A stretch of DNA of 64,000 nucleotides from the NCBI GenBank assembly GCA_902567765.1, contig CACFNI010000005.1, positions 1 through 64,000 on the forward strand, written 5' to 3'. Within the stretch, counting starts at the first letter, position 1. The number at the start of each line of letters is the position of its first letter. The position numbers and the translations under genes are program-made. The notes beneath the pieces are model-generated. The model was not told the origin of the DNA, did no database searches, and saw only the letters and a program-made list of their open reading frames with translations. This DNA comes from an uncultured Pelagibacteraceae bacterium. Its GTDB lineage: Bacteria; Pseudomonadota; Alphaproteobacteria; Pelagibacterales; Pelagibacteraceae. This document shows positions 26,907 through 36,265 of the stretch, one piece after another.

Positions 26907-27644
26907 ATGAAAATATTTAAAACTATAATTATATTTTTTATTTTAATTTCTTGGGCAAGTGCAAATACTATTTATAACCTTATAAAAATTCCTAATTTAG
27001 AAATTTATAGTCTAAACTCTACTTCAGGTATTAAATATCTTAAACCGTACAAGGCATTTCAGGTTGGGATAAGAAATAACAATGTAAGTTGTTTTGATGT
27101 GAAAGATGGCAATATAGATAAAATTTTCCCTTTAGTCGATAAAAACTTTAAGAAATATGATGAAACTTTTCTTAAAAAAATAAATTTAAAATATGTTGTT
27201 CTTTGTGAAAATTTAAGTGTAGCTGGTATTGGTGCGGCTGGTGTCCCAAATTATTTAATGAAAACTTTAATATTAGATATAAACTTTGAAAAAGAATATT
27301 TTGAAAGAGTTTTACATCATGAGATTTTTCATATTATTAATGATAATTTTAAAGAATTGTTTGAAGAGAAAGAATGGATAAATTTTAATAATAAAAATTT
27401 TAAATATGCTGAATGTTCTACATGCTCAGATAAGTTTGGTTTATCACTATTTGAAAAAACAAATGGTTTTCTTACAGAATATTCAATGACAACTCCATCT
27501 GAGGATATGGCGGAGATATATTCTTTTATGATAACTGATAAAAAATTGTTAAAAAATATTATTGATAAAGATTCAATTTTAAAAAATAAAGTATCTTATT
27601 TAAAAAAAAAACTAATGCTGATAGATGAAAATTTGAAGTTTTAA
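26907..27644 (+). CDS. Secreted zinc-metallopeptidase-like protein
   Basis: The 245-residue protein begins with a signal peptide (hydrophobic core to about residue 17, A-S-A cut site near 19). It has an H-E-x-x-H motif (H138-E139-I-F-H142) followed 61 residues later by E-D-M-A-E (199-203), a likely third metal ligand, so it looks like a gluzincin-type peptidase. A C-x-x-C pair lies near residues 170-173. The substrate and biological role are unknown. It is followed two bases later by a membrane-anchored cyclophilin, so both probably act in the periplasm. Confidence 0.7.
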   Translation: MKIFKTIIIFFILISWASANTIYNLIKIPNLEIYSLNSTSGIKYLKPYKAFQVGIRNNNVSCFDVKDGNIDKIFPLVDKNFKKYDETFLKKINLKYVVLCENLSVAGIGAAGVPNYLMKTLILDINFEKEYFERVLHHEIFHIINDNFKELFEEKEWINFNNKNFKYAECSTCSDKFGLSLFEKTNGFLTEYSMTTPSEDMAEIYSFMITDKKLLKNIIDKDSILKNKVSYLKKKLMLIDENLKF

Positions 27645-27645
27645 A

Positions 27646-28290
27646 ATGAGAAAAAAAATTAAACGAAGTTTTTCAGAGAAGGTACTTCTTATTTTTGTTA
27701 TTTTTTTAGGGATAAGTTCTGTTACATCTTTTTTTTTAATAAAAAATAAATGTTTATTTGTTGAACAATATAATCCAGAAAAATTTGAATTTAATAATAG
27801 AGAAAACATAGCAGTATTAAATGCACCTTGTGGGAACGTTATAATTGAACTCTATCCCGATGTAGCTCCAAAATCTGTTGAAAGATTTAAATTTTTAATC
27901 AAAAAGGGAGAATATAACAATGTAGCTTTTCATAGAGTAATTAAAAATACTCTTGTCCAGGCGGGTGATTTAGAGTTTGGCAAAAAAAATAACTTGAACT
28001 ACTCTTATATAGGAAGTGGTAAATCTGGCTATGGGTCAATTAATTCTGAGTTAAATTATCCATTTGAATTTACAGCTGGAACTGTTGCGCTTGTAAGAAC
28101 TAATCAAAAAAATACTGAGGATAGTCAATTTTTTATTTTGTTAGTTGATGCACCTCTTTATCAAGGTGAATATTCCCCTGTTGGAAAGGTGATCTTTGGA
28201 TTAGATGTTTTGAGAAAAATTAAATTTGATGAAAAAGTTGAATATGTCTTGAGACCAGATTTTATAAATACTTTTAAATTATTAAAGTAA
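27646..28290 (+). CDS. Cyclophilin-type peptidyl-prolyl isomerase, membrane-anchored
   Basis: The 214-residue protein has an N-terminal membrane segment (about residues 13-30) and a cyclophilin domain from about residue 45. Visible motifs are G-N-V-I-I-E-L-Y-P-D-V-A-P, V-A-F-H-R-V-I-K, T-A-G-T-V-A-L-V-R and D-S-Q-F-F-I-L-L. These match bacterial PpiA/PpiB proteins that isomerise X-Pro bonds. The membrane anchor places the domain in the periplasm. It converges with the FadN-like gene with a one-base gap. Confidence 0.87.
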   Translation: MRKKIKRSFSEKVLLIFVIFLGISSVTSFFLIKNKCLFVEQYNPEKFEFNNRENIAVLNAPCGNVIIELYPDVAPKSVERFKFLIKKGEYNNVAFHRVIKNTLVQAGDLEFGKKNNLNYSYIGSGKSGYGSINSELNYPFEFTAGTVALVRTNQKNTEDSQFFILLVDAPLYQGEYSPVGKVIFGLDVLRKIKFDEKVEYVLRPDFINTFKLLK

Positions 28291-28291
28291 T

Positions 28292-30514
28292 TTAGTTTAT
28301 TAGTGGTTTTCCGGTCGCAAGTGTATGTTTAATTCTATCTTGGGTATTTTTATTCTCTATTAATTTCATAAAAGACTCTAGCTCTAATCTATACAGCTCA
28401 TCCTCTGATAAAGTTTTGTCAATCGAGGTGTTTCCTCCACTTAGAACATTTGCTAGCTCTTCTCCAACTACCATTCCATGATCTAATATAATTTTTTCAT
28501 TATAAAGTTTTTCTAAAATTTTCACCATTTTATCTTTTAGTGGTTTTCCAGATAAATTAAACTTACATTCTTTTGGTGGAGTAAAGTCTTTATTATCCTC
28601 AATTAATTTTTTTGATACCTCAAATAAACTATTTCTGTTCATTACTTTTTTATCCTGAGGTTTTATAAACTTTAATGGTTCAGCTTCCACAGTCGAGGTT
28701 GCTGTTGTTGCATACCCTATAATATTAAAAACTTTTAAAGGTGCATAATCTGGATCTTTTTTTGCTTCTTCTGTTTGCGACCATCTCCATAAAACCTCTT
28801 TACATCCACCACCTGCTGGTACTAGACCAACTCCTGTTTCTACAAGTCCCATTACTATGTTAGTATGCGCCACAACAAAATTTGATTGAATCGCAACCTC
28901 CTCTCCCCCACCCAAAACTAAACCTGATGGTGCTGAAATTACTGGGTACTTTGAATATTTTAAATGTTTACATGTATCTTGAAAATATTTAATAAACTTT
29001 TCAATAGATTTAAAATCTCCTTTGTCTGCAAAATTCATCGTATAGGTTAAATTAACTCCTGCTGAAAACTGCATACTTTCATTCATAATAATTAAAGGTT
29101 TATCTGTTGCATTTTTTAAAGCATCCATTGAATCGTAATCTAAAGCACATGCCTTTGTAGTAAATTCAACAATATTAAAATCTTTAAATCTATATATGTC
29201 AGCAGATTTATTCTTATCTATTTTAATTGCTTTTGGTTTAACTTTCCCCAAAGTTTCTATATTTGTATACTTTTGTCTTTCACCATAAAAGTTTTCATCT
29301 TTATTTTGATTTAATTTTTCCAAAAATTTATTGTTTTCAAAACTATCAATACGTTCGAAAAAGTTTTTAACTCCTATAGATTTTAGCATTTCAAATGGTC
29401 CCATTGCCCAGTTAAAACCTAATCTCATTGCTTCATCAATATCATTAAATTTATCTGTAATACCTGGAACTAAAGAAGAGGCGTACTTAATTATTCTAGA
29501 AATTACCGACCATGCGTATTCACCATATTTGTCTTTTCTACCAATAAGTAACTTTAAATTCACAGTATCAATGCCAAGATCAATTTTCTTCGTTGAGGAA
29601 TATTCTGCTGTTTCAAGATTAATTGCTTCTAAGATTTTTTTATTATCTGTCTTGTTCATTCTGTAAAAACCACCTTTGCCTTTTCTGCCTGTGTACCCTG
29701 TTTCAATTAACTTAGTAATTAGTGGTAGTTCCTTAGCAACTTCTTGAAAGGGATCGTTTTTTGGGAGTTCTTTTATAAAACTTTTTAAAACATCAGCCAT
29801 TAAATCAATTCCTATTAAATCATAAAGACCAAAAACTCCAGTTTTTGGAATACCCATTGGTCTTCCAAAAACTGCATCTGCTTCTTCAATAGATAATTTC
29901 ATTCGAAATGCTTCGGTCATAGCTACCTGCATAGCGAAAACACCTATTCTATTTCCTAAAAAACCAGGAGTATCGTTGCAAACTATGGCTCCTTTTCCTA
30001 ACTCATCTTCACAAAATTTCTTCAATGAATTTATTTTATCTAAATCATTATTTTCATTTTTAACAATTTCTAACAATCCCATGTAACGAACTGGATTAAA
30101 AAAATGCGTTATACAAAAATCTTTTTTTTCATCATTTGTTAATTTCTCTGATAAAATTTTTATTGGAATTGACGATGTGTTTGAAGAAACTATAGCGCCT
30201 GGTTTTCTTGATTTAAAAATTTTTTCGTAAATGTTGTGTTTGATATCTATCCTTTCTACAACAGCTTCTACTACCCAGTCAGCTTCTTTAACAGCATCAA
30301 AATCATCATTTATATTTCCAACTTTTATATTATTTATTTTATTTTTATCTATAAGTAATGGAGGTCTGGACTTATATATTCTATCTCTAGCTTGTGTGCT
30401 TATATCTGTAGTTAAATCCAATAATGTAACTGGAATTTTAGCATTACATAAATGAGCAGCGATACCGCTACCCATTGTACCTGATCCAATTATTACTACT
30501 TTTTTAATGTTCAT
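28292..30514 (-). CDS. FadN-like 3-hydroxyacyl-CoA dehydrogenase / enoyl-CoA hydratase
   Basis: The 740-residue protein has the FadN domain order: NAD-binding HCDH domain first (I-G-S-G-T-M-G-S-G-I-A near residue 9, T-H-F-F-N-P-V near 136), then the HCDH C-terminal domains, and a C-terminal crotonase domain from about residue 440. The crotonase has two acidic residues at catalytic-type positions (L-G-G-G-E-E-V-A and V-E-T-G-V-G-L-V-P). It would hydrate enoyl-CoA and oxidise 3-hydroxyacyl-CoA in beta-oxidation. It is the last gene of the pot-type transporter block (21-base gap). No thiolase is present in the window. Confidence 0.87.
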   Translation of the reverse strand: MNIKKVVIIGSGTMGSGIAAHLCNAKIPVTLLDLTTDISTQARDRIYKSRPPLLIDKNKINNIKVGNINDDFDAVKEADWVVEAVVERIDIKHNIYEKIFKSRKPGAIVSSNTSSIPIKILSEKLTNDEKKDFCITHFFNPVRYMGLLEIVKNENNDLDKINSLKKFCEDELGKGAIVCNDTPGFLGNRIGVFAMQVAMTEAFRMKLSIEEADAVFGRPMGIPKTGVFGLYDLIGIDLMADVLKSFIKELPKNDPFQEVAKELPLITKLIETGYTGRKGKGGFYRMNKTDNKKILEAINLETAEYSSTKKIDLGIDTVNLKLLIGRKDKYGEYAWSVISRIIKYASSLVPGITDKFNDIDEAMRLGFNWAMGPFEMLKSIGVKNFFERIDSFENNKFLEKLNQNKDENFYGERQKYTNIETLGKVKPKAIKIDKNKSADIYRFKDFNIVEFTTKACALDYDSMDALKNATDKPLIIMNESMQFSAGVNLTYTMNFADKGDFKSIEKFIKYFQDTCKHLKYSKYPVISAPSGLVLGGGEEVAIQSNFVVAHTNIVMGLVETGVGLVPAGGGCKEVLWRWSQTEEAKKDPDYAPLKVFNIIGYATTATSTVEAEPLKFIKPQDKKVMNRNSLFEVSKKLIEDNKDFTPPKECKFNLSGKPLKDKMVKILEKLYNEKIILDHGMVVGEELANVLSGGNTSIDKTLSEDELYRLELESFMKLIENKNTQDRIKHTLATGKPLIN

Positions 30515-30535
30515 AATTTAAAAAAATGAGAATTT

Positions 30536-31390
30536 TTATCTATTAATACCTCTTATTCGTTCAGATCTTCTTCTTAAAAGTTCTGCCGTAACAAGTATTA
30601 ATGTTGAAAGAATAATTAAACAAGTCGCAACTGCAAGTATTGTAGGGCTTAATTGTTCTCTTAACCCTGTCCACATTTGAATTGGTATTGTTGTATTATC
30701 TAATCCTGCTAGAAATAAAACAACTACAACTTCATCAAATGATGTAACAAAAGCAAAAAGGCCTCCAGATATTACACCTGGTAAAATTAGAGGTAAGGTT
30801 ATTTTCATAAAAGTATTGACTGGGTCGCTACCGAGACTCGCGGCCGCTCTTGTGACGCTATGGTCAAATCCTGATAAAGTTGCAGTTACAGTGATAACAA
30901 CAAATGGAGTTCCTAAAACTATATGTGCAAGCACTATTCCTGTATGAGTAGCTGCTAAACCAACTTTTGCCATAAAAAAGAAAATTGCAACACCAGAAAT
31001 AATAAGTGGAACTATCATTGGTGATATTAAAGCTGCCATAATAATTCCTTTATATGGCATATGTCTGCTGCTTAAACCTAAGGCTGCAACAGTACCCAAT
31101 ATAACTGATCCAAGCGTTGCAAATAAAGCTATTATAAAACTATTTTTCGCAGCTAAGCCCCAAGGATTTTTTGTTCCGTAAATCATATCTTTGTACCATC
31201 TTAAAGAAAATGCATCTGGGTCAAGCCGCTTCATCCCGTCTGAAAAAACTAAAAATTCTTCTGCGTTAAATGATAGTGGAAATATTACAAATAAAGGTGC
31301 TATTAAAAAGAAAAATACACAAGTACAAATGAACAAATAAAAATAATGCCATACTCTATAATGTGGTTCTGTATATTTTGGTAATGCCAT
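30536..31390 (-). CDS. potC: ABC transporter permease, PotC/PotI type
   Basis: The 284-residue inner-membrane permease has about six hydrophobic segments and the EAA-type loop A-A-A-S-L-G-S-D-P-V-N-T-F near residue 180. It resembles the second permease of spermidine/putrescine importers. It works with the PotB-, PotD- and PotA-like products encoded upstream. The substrate (polyamine or another cationic or zwitterionic osmolyte) cannot be fixed from sequence. It is two bases from potB. Confidence 0.85.
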   Translation of the reverse strand: MALPKYTEPHYRVWHYFYLFICTCVFFFLIAPLFVIFPLSFNAEEFLVFSDGMKRLDPDAFSLRWYKDMIYGTKNPWGLAAKNSFIIALFATLGSVILGTVAALGLSSRHMPYKGIIMAALISPMIVPLIISGVAIFFFMAKVGLAATHTGIVLAHIVLGTPFVVITVTATLSGFDHSVTRAAASLGSDPVNTFMKITLPLILPGVISGGLFAFVTSFDEVVVVLFLAGLDNTTIPIQMWTGLREQLSPTILAVATCLIILSTLILVTAELLRRRSERIRGINR

Positions 31391-31392
31391 AT

Positions 31393-32646
31393 TTATCCTA
31401 ATTTAATATTATCCACTCCAACTAATTTGTTATAAACCCAGTAAATTGCTAGCACCCCAGTTAACAACATTAGTCCCATAGCGGAAGCAAAACTCCAATC
31501 AAGTGTACTCTTCATATGGAAAGCTATTTGGTTACTAATTAAGGTTCCAGATGCTCCACCTACTAGAGCTGGTGTAATATAATACCCTATTGCAAGTATA
31601 AACACTAAAAGACATCCCGCCCCAATACCAGGGATAGTTAATGGAAAGTAAACTTTCCAAAAGGCCACAAAAGGTGTTCCTCCCAAAGACTTCCCAGCCC
31701 TCATTAAGCTAGGAGATATAGTTTTCATTACACTGTATAAAGGAAGCACCATAAAAGGTAATAAAATTTGCGTCATTGCAACATAAGTTCCTGTTTTATT
31801 ATACATCATCTCAGGCCTATTTTCGTCACTTACCAAGCCAATCCAAACGAAAAAATCATTAACAATACCTTGTTGTTGTAGCAAGATCATCCAGCTTGCT
31901 GTTCTAACAAGTAATGATGTCCAAAAAGGTAGCAATACACAAATCATTAATAGATTGCTATATTTCATTGGAAGAGTTGCTAGTAGGTGTGCAATTGGAT
32001 ACGCCATTAAAAAACATAAAACAGTTACAAAAAAAGCGACTTCTACAGTTCTGACCCATAATATTTTATGAACTCTTCTATCTTCAGGAACTTGAACAAT
32101 CTTACCGTTTTCATTTTCATACATATCAACACCTTTTAAATATTTAGAATAACTGTATGCTGGCGCTCTTCTTTTCAGAGCTCTCCAATACTCAACGTTC
32201 GCCCATCTTTTGTGTACACCCATTATTTGCTCTTTATAATTTCCTTCTTCAAATTTTTTCATTTTTCTTTTTAATTTTTTAAGAATACTTTTAAAACCAT
32301 TTTTTTCATAATTAAGTTGGGTGGCTAATTTTCCAAAAGTTTTCTCTTCAACTAATTTTTTATAATCTAAATAAAATGCCTCAAAAACCTCTTCGTCAGG
32401 CAAATCTTTACCATCCCACTTTTCCATAGCTTTATAAGTTTTAGGAAGCATATTGGTTACCATACGGTCATCAATACTTCTAAAAAGCATATCACCGATA
32501 GGAAATACATATGTAATAATTAAAAAAAGTAATAATGGACAAACTAATAAAAAAGCCTTTAATTTATTTTTTTTTTCTGCTTTTTTTAGACTTTCCTCAA
32601 GAGGAATTCCATCTGTAGTTAAAATTTTTTGCGTTTCGCTGCTCAT
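31393..32646 (-). CDS. potB: ABC transporter permease, PotB/PotH type, with large insert
   Basis: The 417-residue permease is well above the usual ~290. After the first TM helix (about residues 30-52) comes a charged extracytoplasmic region of about 140 residues before the next TM helix (about 197). The remaining part is a standard PotB core with an EAA loop (A-G-K-S-L-G-G-T-P near residue 320). The enlarged loop may contact the binding protein. A hairpin (32655-32678) separates this gene from the potD gene upstream. Confidence 0.84.
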   Translation of the reverse strand: MSSETQKILTTDGIPLEESLKKAEKKNKLKAFLLVCPLLLFLIITYVFPIGDMLFRSIDDRMVTNMLPKTYKAMEKWDGKDLPDEEVFEAFYLDYKKLVEEKTFGKLATQLNYEKNGFKSILKKLKRKMKKFEEGNYKEQIMGVHKRWANVEYWRALKRRAPAYSYSKYLKGVDMYENENGKIVQVPEDRRVHKILWVRTVEVAFFVTVLCFLMAYPIAHLLATLPMKYSNLLMICVLLPFWTSLLVRTASWMILLQQQGIVNDFFVWIGLVSDENRPEMMYNKTGTYVAMTQILLPFMVLPLYSVMKTISPSLMRAGKSLGGTPFVAFWKVYFPLTIPGIGAGCLLVFILAIGYYITPALVGGASGTLISNQIAFHMKSTLDWSFASAMGLMLLTGVLAIYWVYNKLVGVDNIKLG

Positions 32647-32654
32647 AAATAAAA

Positions 32655-32678
32655 AGGGCGGTTATAAATAACCGCCCT
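32655..32678 (-). terminator. Intrinsic terminator/attenuator between potD and potB
   Basis: A perfect 10-bp inverted repeat (A-G-G-G-C-G-G-T-T-A with its complement) encloses a four-base loop. On the minus strand it is followed by a run of five T (32655-32651). It lies just after the binding-protein gene and before the permease genes. The usual effect of such a hairpin is partial termination and a more stable, more abundant potD transcript. Confidence 0.8.
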
Positions 32679-32715
32679 AAATATAATATATAATTCTAAT
32701 CTTTAAAACTTAAAA

Positions 32716-33831
32716 TTATAGACCAGCTTTCATTGCTTCCCATTTTTCACCAAGCTCTGTGCCATTGTCTGCCCAGAAAATTGGATCAACTAAGAAGTAA
32801 TTTTTAGTGTTCTCAGGAGCTGTTGGCATATGAGGTACCATGTTTGTTTTACCATCTTTATACCACGGCTCACCTTTTGACATAACTTCTATTGAAGATT
32901 TTCTCCAAGGTGCATAAGCAATATACTTAGCACTTCCTGCTAAACCTTCAGTACTAGTCATTTCAGCTAATGCTTTTTTTGCATTTGCTTCATCTGGACC
33001 ACCTTTAACAAGTACAAAATATTCATAGTCAAGACCTTGACCGTCCCATACTTGTTTGATTGGAGCGCCTTCACCAACTGTTGCGTTGAAGAATCTTCCG
33101 TTCCAACCAGTTGCCATTACAACTTCACCACTCATTAATAGTTCTGGTGGTTGAGCACCTGCTGACCAAAATACACATCCGCCTTTTGGATCTGTACAAA
33201 GTTTTTTGATTTTATCCATTGCTCTATTTACACCTTTTTCTGTCTCTAGAGTTTTGTAAATTTTAGCACCACCTTTTCCTGGTTTAATTCCATCTGCCGC
33301 TAAAGCGATTTCTAAATTTGTTAAAGCGCTTGTATAGATAGCTCTTTTTCCAGGAAATTTTTTTGTGTTGAAAAAATCTTTTATAGTTTTTGGAGTACCT
33401 TTTACATTATTTGTATTATATGCGTAGTTCCAAGAATATAAAATATTTCCTACAGCACATTTTGACGGCATGCTTGTAAAGAAGTCTTTACTTGCTGGAG
33501 TTCCATCTGGAGCTGCTGGAAAATCTTTGTCAAAATCAAATTCAACAAATAAACCTTCGTCACATCCAGTAATAGTATCCATTGCAAAAACGTCAATTAT
33601 ATCCCATACAATTGCGCCAGCTTCTTTCTGTGCTTTAATTTCAGATAATCCACCTGAATAATCAACCCAGTTTATCTCAACACCAAGTTTTTTAGCAGTA
33701 GGATCACCATATCCTAACTTTTGTGACTCTGTATAAGCCCCACCCCAAGATGCAACAGTTACTGCAAATGCTGATGAAGTTATAGAAAGAGCAAAAGATA
33801 GAGTAAGTAATAGTTTACTTAATTTTTTCAT
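32716..33831 (-). CDS. potD: Periplasmic substrate-binding protein, PotD/PotF type
   Basis: The 371-residue protein has a signal peptide (S-S-A-F-A cut near residue 23) and the bacterial solute-binding family 1 pattern (V-A-S-W-G-G-A-Y at the mature N-terminus, W-D-I-I-D-V near 77). It delivers substrate to the PotB/PotC permease. The gene has a strong Shine-Dalgarno (G-G-A-G-G five bases before ATG), a good sigma-70 promoter upstream and a terminator hairpin after it, consistent with high expression. Substrate identity is open. Confidence 0.87.
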   Translation of the reverse strand: MKKLSKLLLTLSFALSITSSAFAVTVASWGGAYTESQKLGYGDPTAKKLGVEINWVDYSGGLSEIKAQKEAGAIVWDIIDVFAMDTITGCDEGLFVEFDFDKDFPAAPDGTPASKDFFTSMPSKCAVGNILYSWNYAYNTNNVKGTPKTIKDFFNTKKFPGKRAIYTSALTNLEIALAADGIKPGKGGAKIYKTLETEKGVNRAMDKIKKLCTDPKGGCVFWSAGAQPPELLMSGEVVMATGWNGRFFNATVGEGAPIKQVWDGQGLDYEYFVLVKGGPDEANAKKALAEMTSTEGLAGSAKYIAYAPWRKSSIEVMSKGEPWYKDGKTNMVPHMPTAPENTKNYFLVDPIFWADNGTELGEKWEAMKAGL

Positions 33832-33866
33832 TTATCCTCCGTTTAAACGTTTTTTTTAAAAACAGG

Positions 33867-33895
33867 ATTACAGCAAGATATAATATAGGAGTCAA
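33867..33895 (-). promoter_or_regulatory. Sigma-70-like promoter for potD
   Basis: On the minus strand T-T-G-A-C-T (33895-33890) is followed by a 17-base spacer and T-G-T-A-A-T (33872-33867). Transcription would begin near 33860, giving a leader of about 30 bases with G-G-A-G-G before the ATG at 33831. It is the clearest promoter seen in the window. It implies that potD has its own start in addition to read-through from potA. Confidence 0.6.
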
Positions 33896-33959
33896 CACGG
33901 CATTTGGACGAATAAAGCTATATTTTAGTAATTTTGTCTAGGTACAATTGTATTTAGGA

Positions 33960-35048
33960 TTATTTTGGGTCTAAAGCTCTAGCATCAAAGCTGTTCCAGC
34001 TAACATTTATTTGATTACCTAATTTAATTTCCATATTAGCTGAACTATTTGGTACTTTTAAAATAAATTCTTTATTTCCTAATAAGTCAAGTCTAACTCT
34101 TGTGTGATCCCCATGGTAAATAACTTCTTCTATTTTTCCTTTAAAATTATTTTCCATTTTTTCTTTTGAATTTATTAAGGCTCTTTCAGGTCTTAAAGAT
34201 ACTATAGTTTTTTCTCCATTTGATTTAACTGTAATAGGATTTGCAAGAATTTCTGATCCACTATCAAGTTTAACTTTACATTTGTTATTAGAAATTTCTG
34301 TTACTTGACCAGCAAATCTATTATTTTCTCCAATAAATTCTGCTACAAAAGAATTAACTGGCTCTTCATATAGCTTATCAGGTGATGAAAGCTGTTGAAC
34401 TTTTCCATCATTAAAAACTGCAATTCTGTTTGACATAGTTAAAGCTTCGCCTTGATCATGAGTGACATAAACTACGGTAACACCGATGCTTTCATGTATA
34501 TGTTTAATTTCATACTGCATGCTCTCTCTTAAATTTTTATCCAACGCTCCTAATGGTTCATCCATTAAAACTACAGCAGGATCAAAGACTAATGCTCTTG
34601 CAACGGCTACTCTTTGTTGTTGACCACCTGATAGTTGACCAGGCATTCTATTTTCAAAACCTGTTAAAGATACCATTGATAAAGCTTTATCAACTTTTTT
34701 GTCAATATCATCCTTAGAAACTTTTCTTACTCTTAAAGGAAAAGCCAAATTTTCATAAACAGTCATGTGTGGAAATAATGCGTAGTTCTGGAAAACCATA
34801 CCTATACCTCTTTTATGAGGAGGAATGTTTGAAATTGGATTGCTATCTAAATATATTTCTCCATTCGTTGGTGTTTCGAAACCAGCCAACATCATTAGGC
34901 AAGTTGTTTTTCCAGAACCTGACGGTCCAAGCATTGTAATAAATTCACCTTCGGCTATATCTAAATTAAGATCTTTAACGACTAAAACTTTTCCGTCATA
35001 ACTTTTGTCAACTTTATCAAATTTAACAAATTGTGAGTTTTTTGACAT
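33960..35048 (-). CDS. potA: ABC transporter ATP-binding protein, PotA type
   Basis: The 362-residue ATPase has Walker A G-P-S-G-S-G-K-T near residue 41, signature L-S-G-G-Q-Q-Q-R-V-A near 139, Walker B V-V-L-M-D-E-P near 160, and a C-terminal TOBE-type regulatory domain from about 270, as in PotA/FbpC. It powers the PotBCD importer encoded downstream on the same strand. It follows the ectoine-hydrolase-like gene by 42 bases, so transporter and hydrolase may share a transcript. Confidence 0.9.
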   Translation of the reverse strand: MSKNSQFVKFDKVDKSYDGKVLVVKDLNLDIAEGEFITMLGPSGSGKTTCLMMLAGFETPTNGEIYLDSNPISNIPPHKRGIGMVFQNYALFPHMTVYENLAFPLRVRKVSKDDIDKKVDKALSMVSLTGFENRMPGQLSGGQQQRVAVARALVFDPAVVLMDEPLGALDKNLRESMQYEIKHIHESIGVTVVYVTHDQGEALTMSNRIAVFNDGKVQQLSSPDKLYEEPVNSFVAEFIGENNRFAGQVTEISNNKCKVKLDSGSEILANPITVKSNGEKTIVSLRPERALINSKEKMENNFKGKIEEVIYHGDHTRVRLDLLGNKEFILKVPNSSANMEIKLGNQINVSWNSFDARALDPK

Positions 35049-35090
35049 AAAGGATGTTTTAAAACATTTGTAGAGGTATATTTCAAGTTC

Positions 35091-36257
35091 TTATTTTATA
35101 TGTAATTCTCTTGAAAAATTGCAGAATAATTCGCTTCCATTCTCTGTTACACGCACTGACTCTGAAGCTTCCACTCCCCATTCACCAAATTGCATTACAG
35201 CTATCATGTGAAAACAAACGTTAGGCTGTAAAATTGTCTTATCACCCTTATAAATATTTAAAGTATGTTCACCCCAATCAGGTGGATAACCAATTCCAAT
35301 AGAATAACCTGTTCGCGACTCTTTTTTAATGTTATATTTATCTAAAACTCCCCAAAATTTTTGAGCAACATCATCTGCGGTATTTCCTGGTTTTGTAGCT
35401 ACTATACCTGCATCCAACGCTTCATTTGTAGCTTTCATTGCATCTATTTTCTTTTGTTCTGGCTTTCCAAGCTGAACTGTTCTTGCCATAGGAGAATGGT
35501 ACCTTTTATTTACTCCAGATAATTCAATTATAGTAGCCTCTCCTTGAACAAACTTTTTATCTGTTGCAGTCAAATGTGATGCTGAAGTACCTTTTCCAGT
35601 TGGTAACAGCGTAGCAATACTGGCATATTCTCCACCTATTTCTGGTGTCCCTCTAAATAGAGCTCTTTGAATTTCCGCTACAGCATCGCATTGTCTAACA
35701 CCTGGATTAATACTTTCCATTGCAACTCTCATAGCGTTTTGCGAAATTAATGCTGCGCCCTTCATAAAACCTATTTCAGTTTCAGATTTAATTAATCTTG
35801 CCCAATTCACTAATCTTTCTGAGTCTTTAATTTTTGCATTTGGCAAACCTTGCTTTAACTTTTCATAACAATAAGCTGTAAAATAATGACTGTCCATTTC
35901 AACACCAATGTTCAATTTGTCCCATTTATTTTGTTTTATTAATTCAATTAAAGGATCATAAGGGTGCATAGGCCAAGCATGAATATACTTCTCTTCATAA
36001 ATAATTATATTTTCTTTTTTTAGATAAGTAGTAATAAAGGCACCGCCAGCATCTTGTGCTCTTACAAAACACAAAGGTTCTTGAGCGTTGACATGAACTA
36101 TTACACACTGCGCATAATAAAAGGACCAGGCGTCGTACCCAGTAAGATAATTCATGTTATTGGTGTCTTGAGAAATTAATAATTCAATGCCCTTTTCTTG
36201 CATTGATTTTTGAACCCTTTTTAATCTGTCTTTGTATTCTTCTTTAGTAAATAACAT
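35091..36257 (-). CDS. doeA: Ectoine-hydrolase-like M24 metallohydrolase
   Basis: The protein of about 388 residues belongs to the creatinase/prolidase (M24) family. It carries segments I recognise from DoeA/EutD: N-M-N-Y-L-T-G-Y-D-A-W-S-F-Y, G-V-E-M-D-S-H-Y-F, and S-I-G-I-G-Y-P-P-D-W-G-E. DoeA opens the ectoine ring to give N-acetyl-2,4-diaminobutyrate. The ATG at 36257 is preferred: an upstream in-frame ATG at 36332 would run into eutA, and the family starts at M-L-F-T-K-E-E-Y. The eutA-like neighbour supports ectoine use. DddP is also an M24 enzyme and is the main alternative. Confidence 0.72.
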   Translation of the reverse strand: MLFTKEEYKDRLKRVQKSMQEKGIELLISQDTNNMNYLTGYDAWSFYYAQCVIVHVNAQEPLCFVRAQDAGGAFITTYLKKENIIIYEEKYIHAWPMHPYDPLIELIKQNKWDKLNIGVEMDSHYFTAYCYEKLKQGLPNAKIKDSERLVNWARLIKSETEIGFMKGAALISQNAMRVAMESINPGVRQCDAVAEIQRALFRGTPEIGGEYASIATLLPTGKGTSASHLTATDKKFVQGEATIIELSGVNKRYHSPMARTVQLGKPEQKKIDAMKATNEALDAGIVATKPGNTADDVAQKFWGVLDKYNIKKESRTGYSIGIGYPPDWGEHTLNIYKGDKTILQPNVCFHMIAVMQFGEWGVEASESVRVTENGSELFCNFSRELHIK

Positions 36258-36265
36258 TTTTAATT

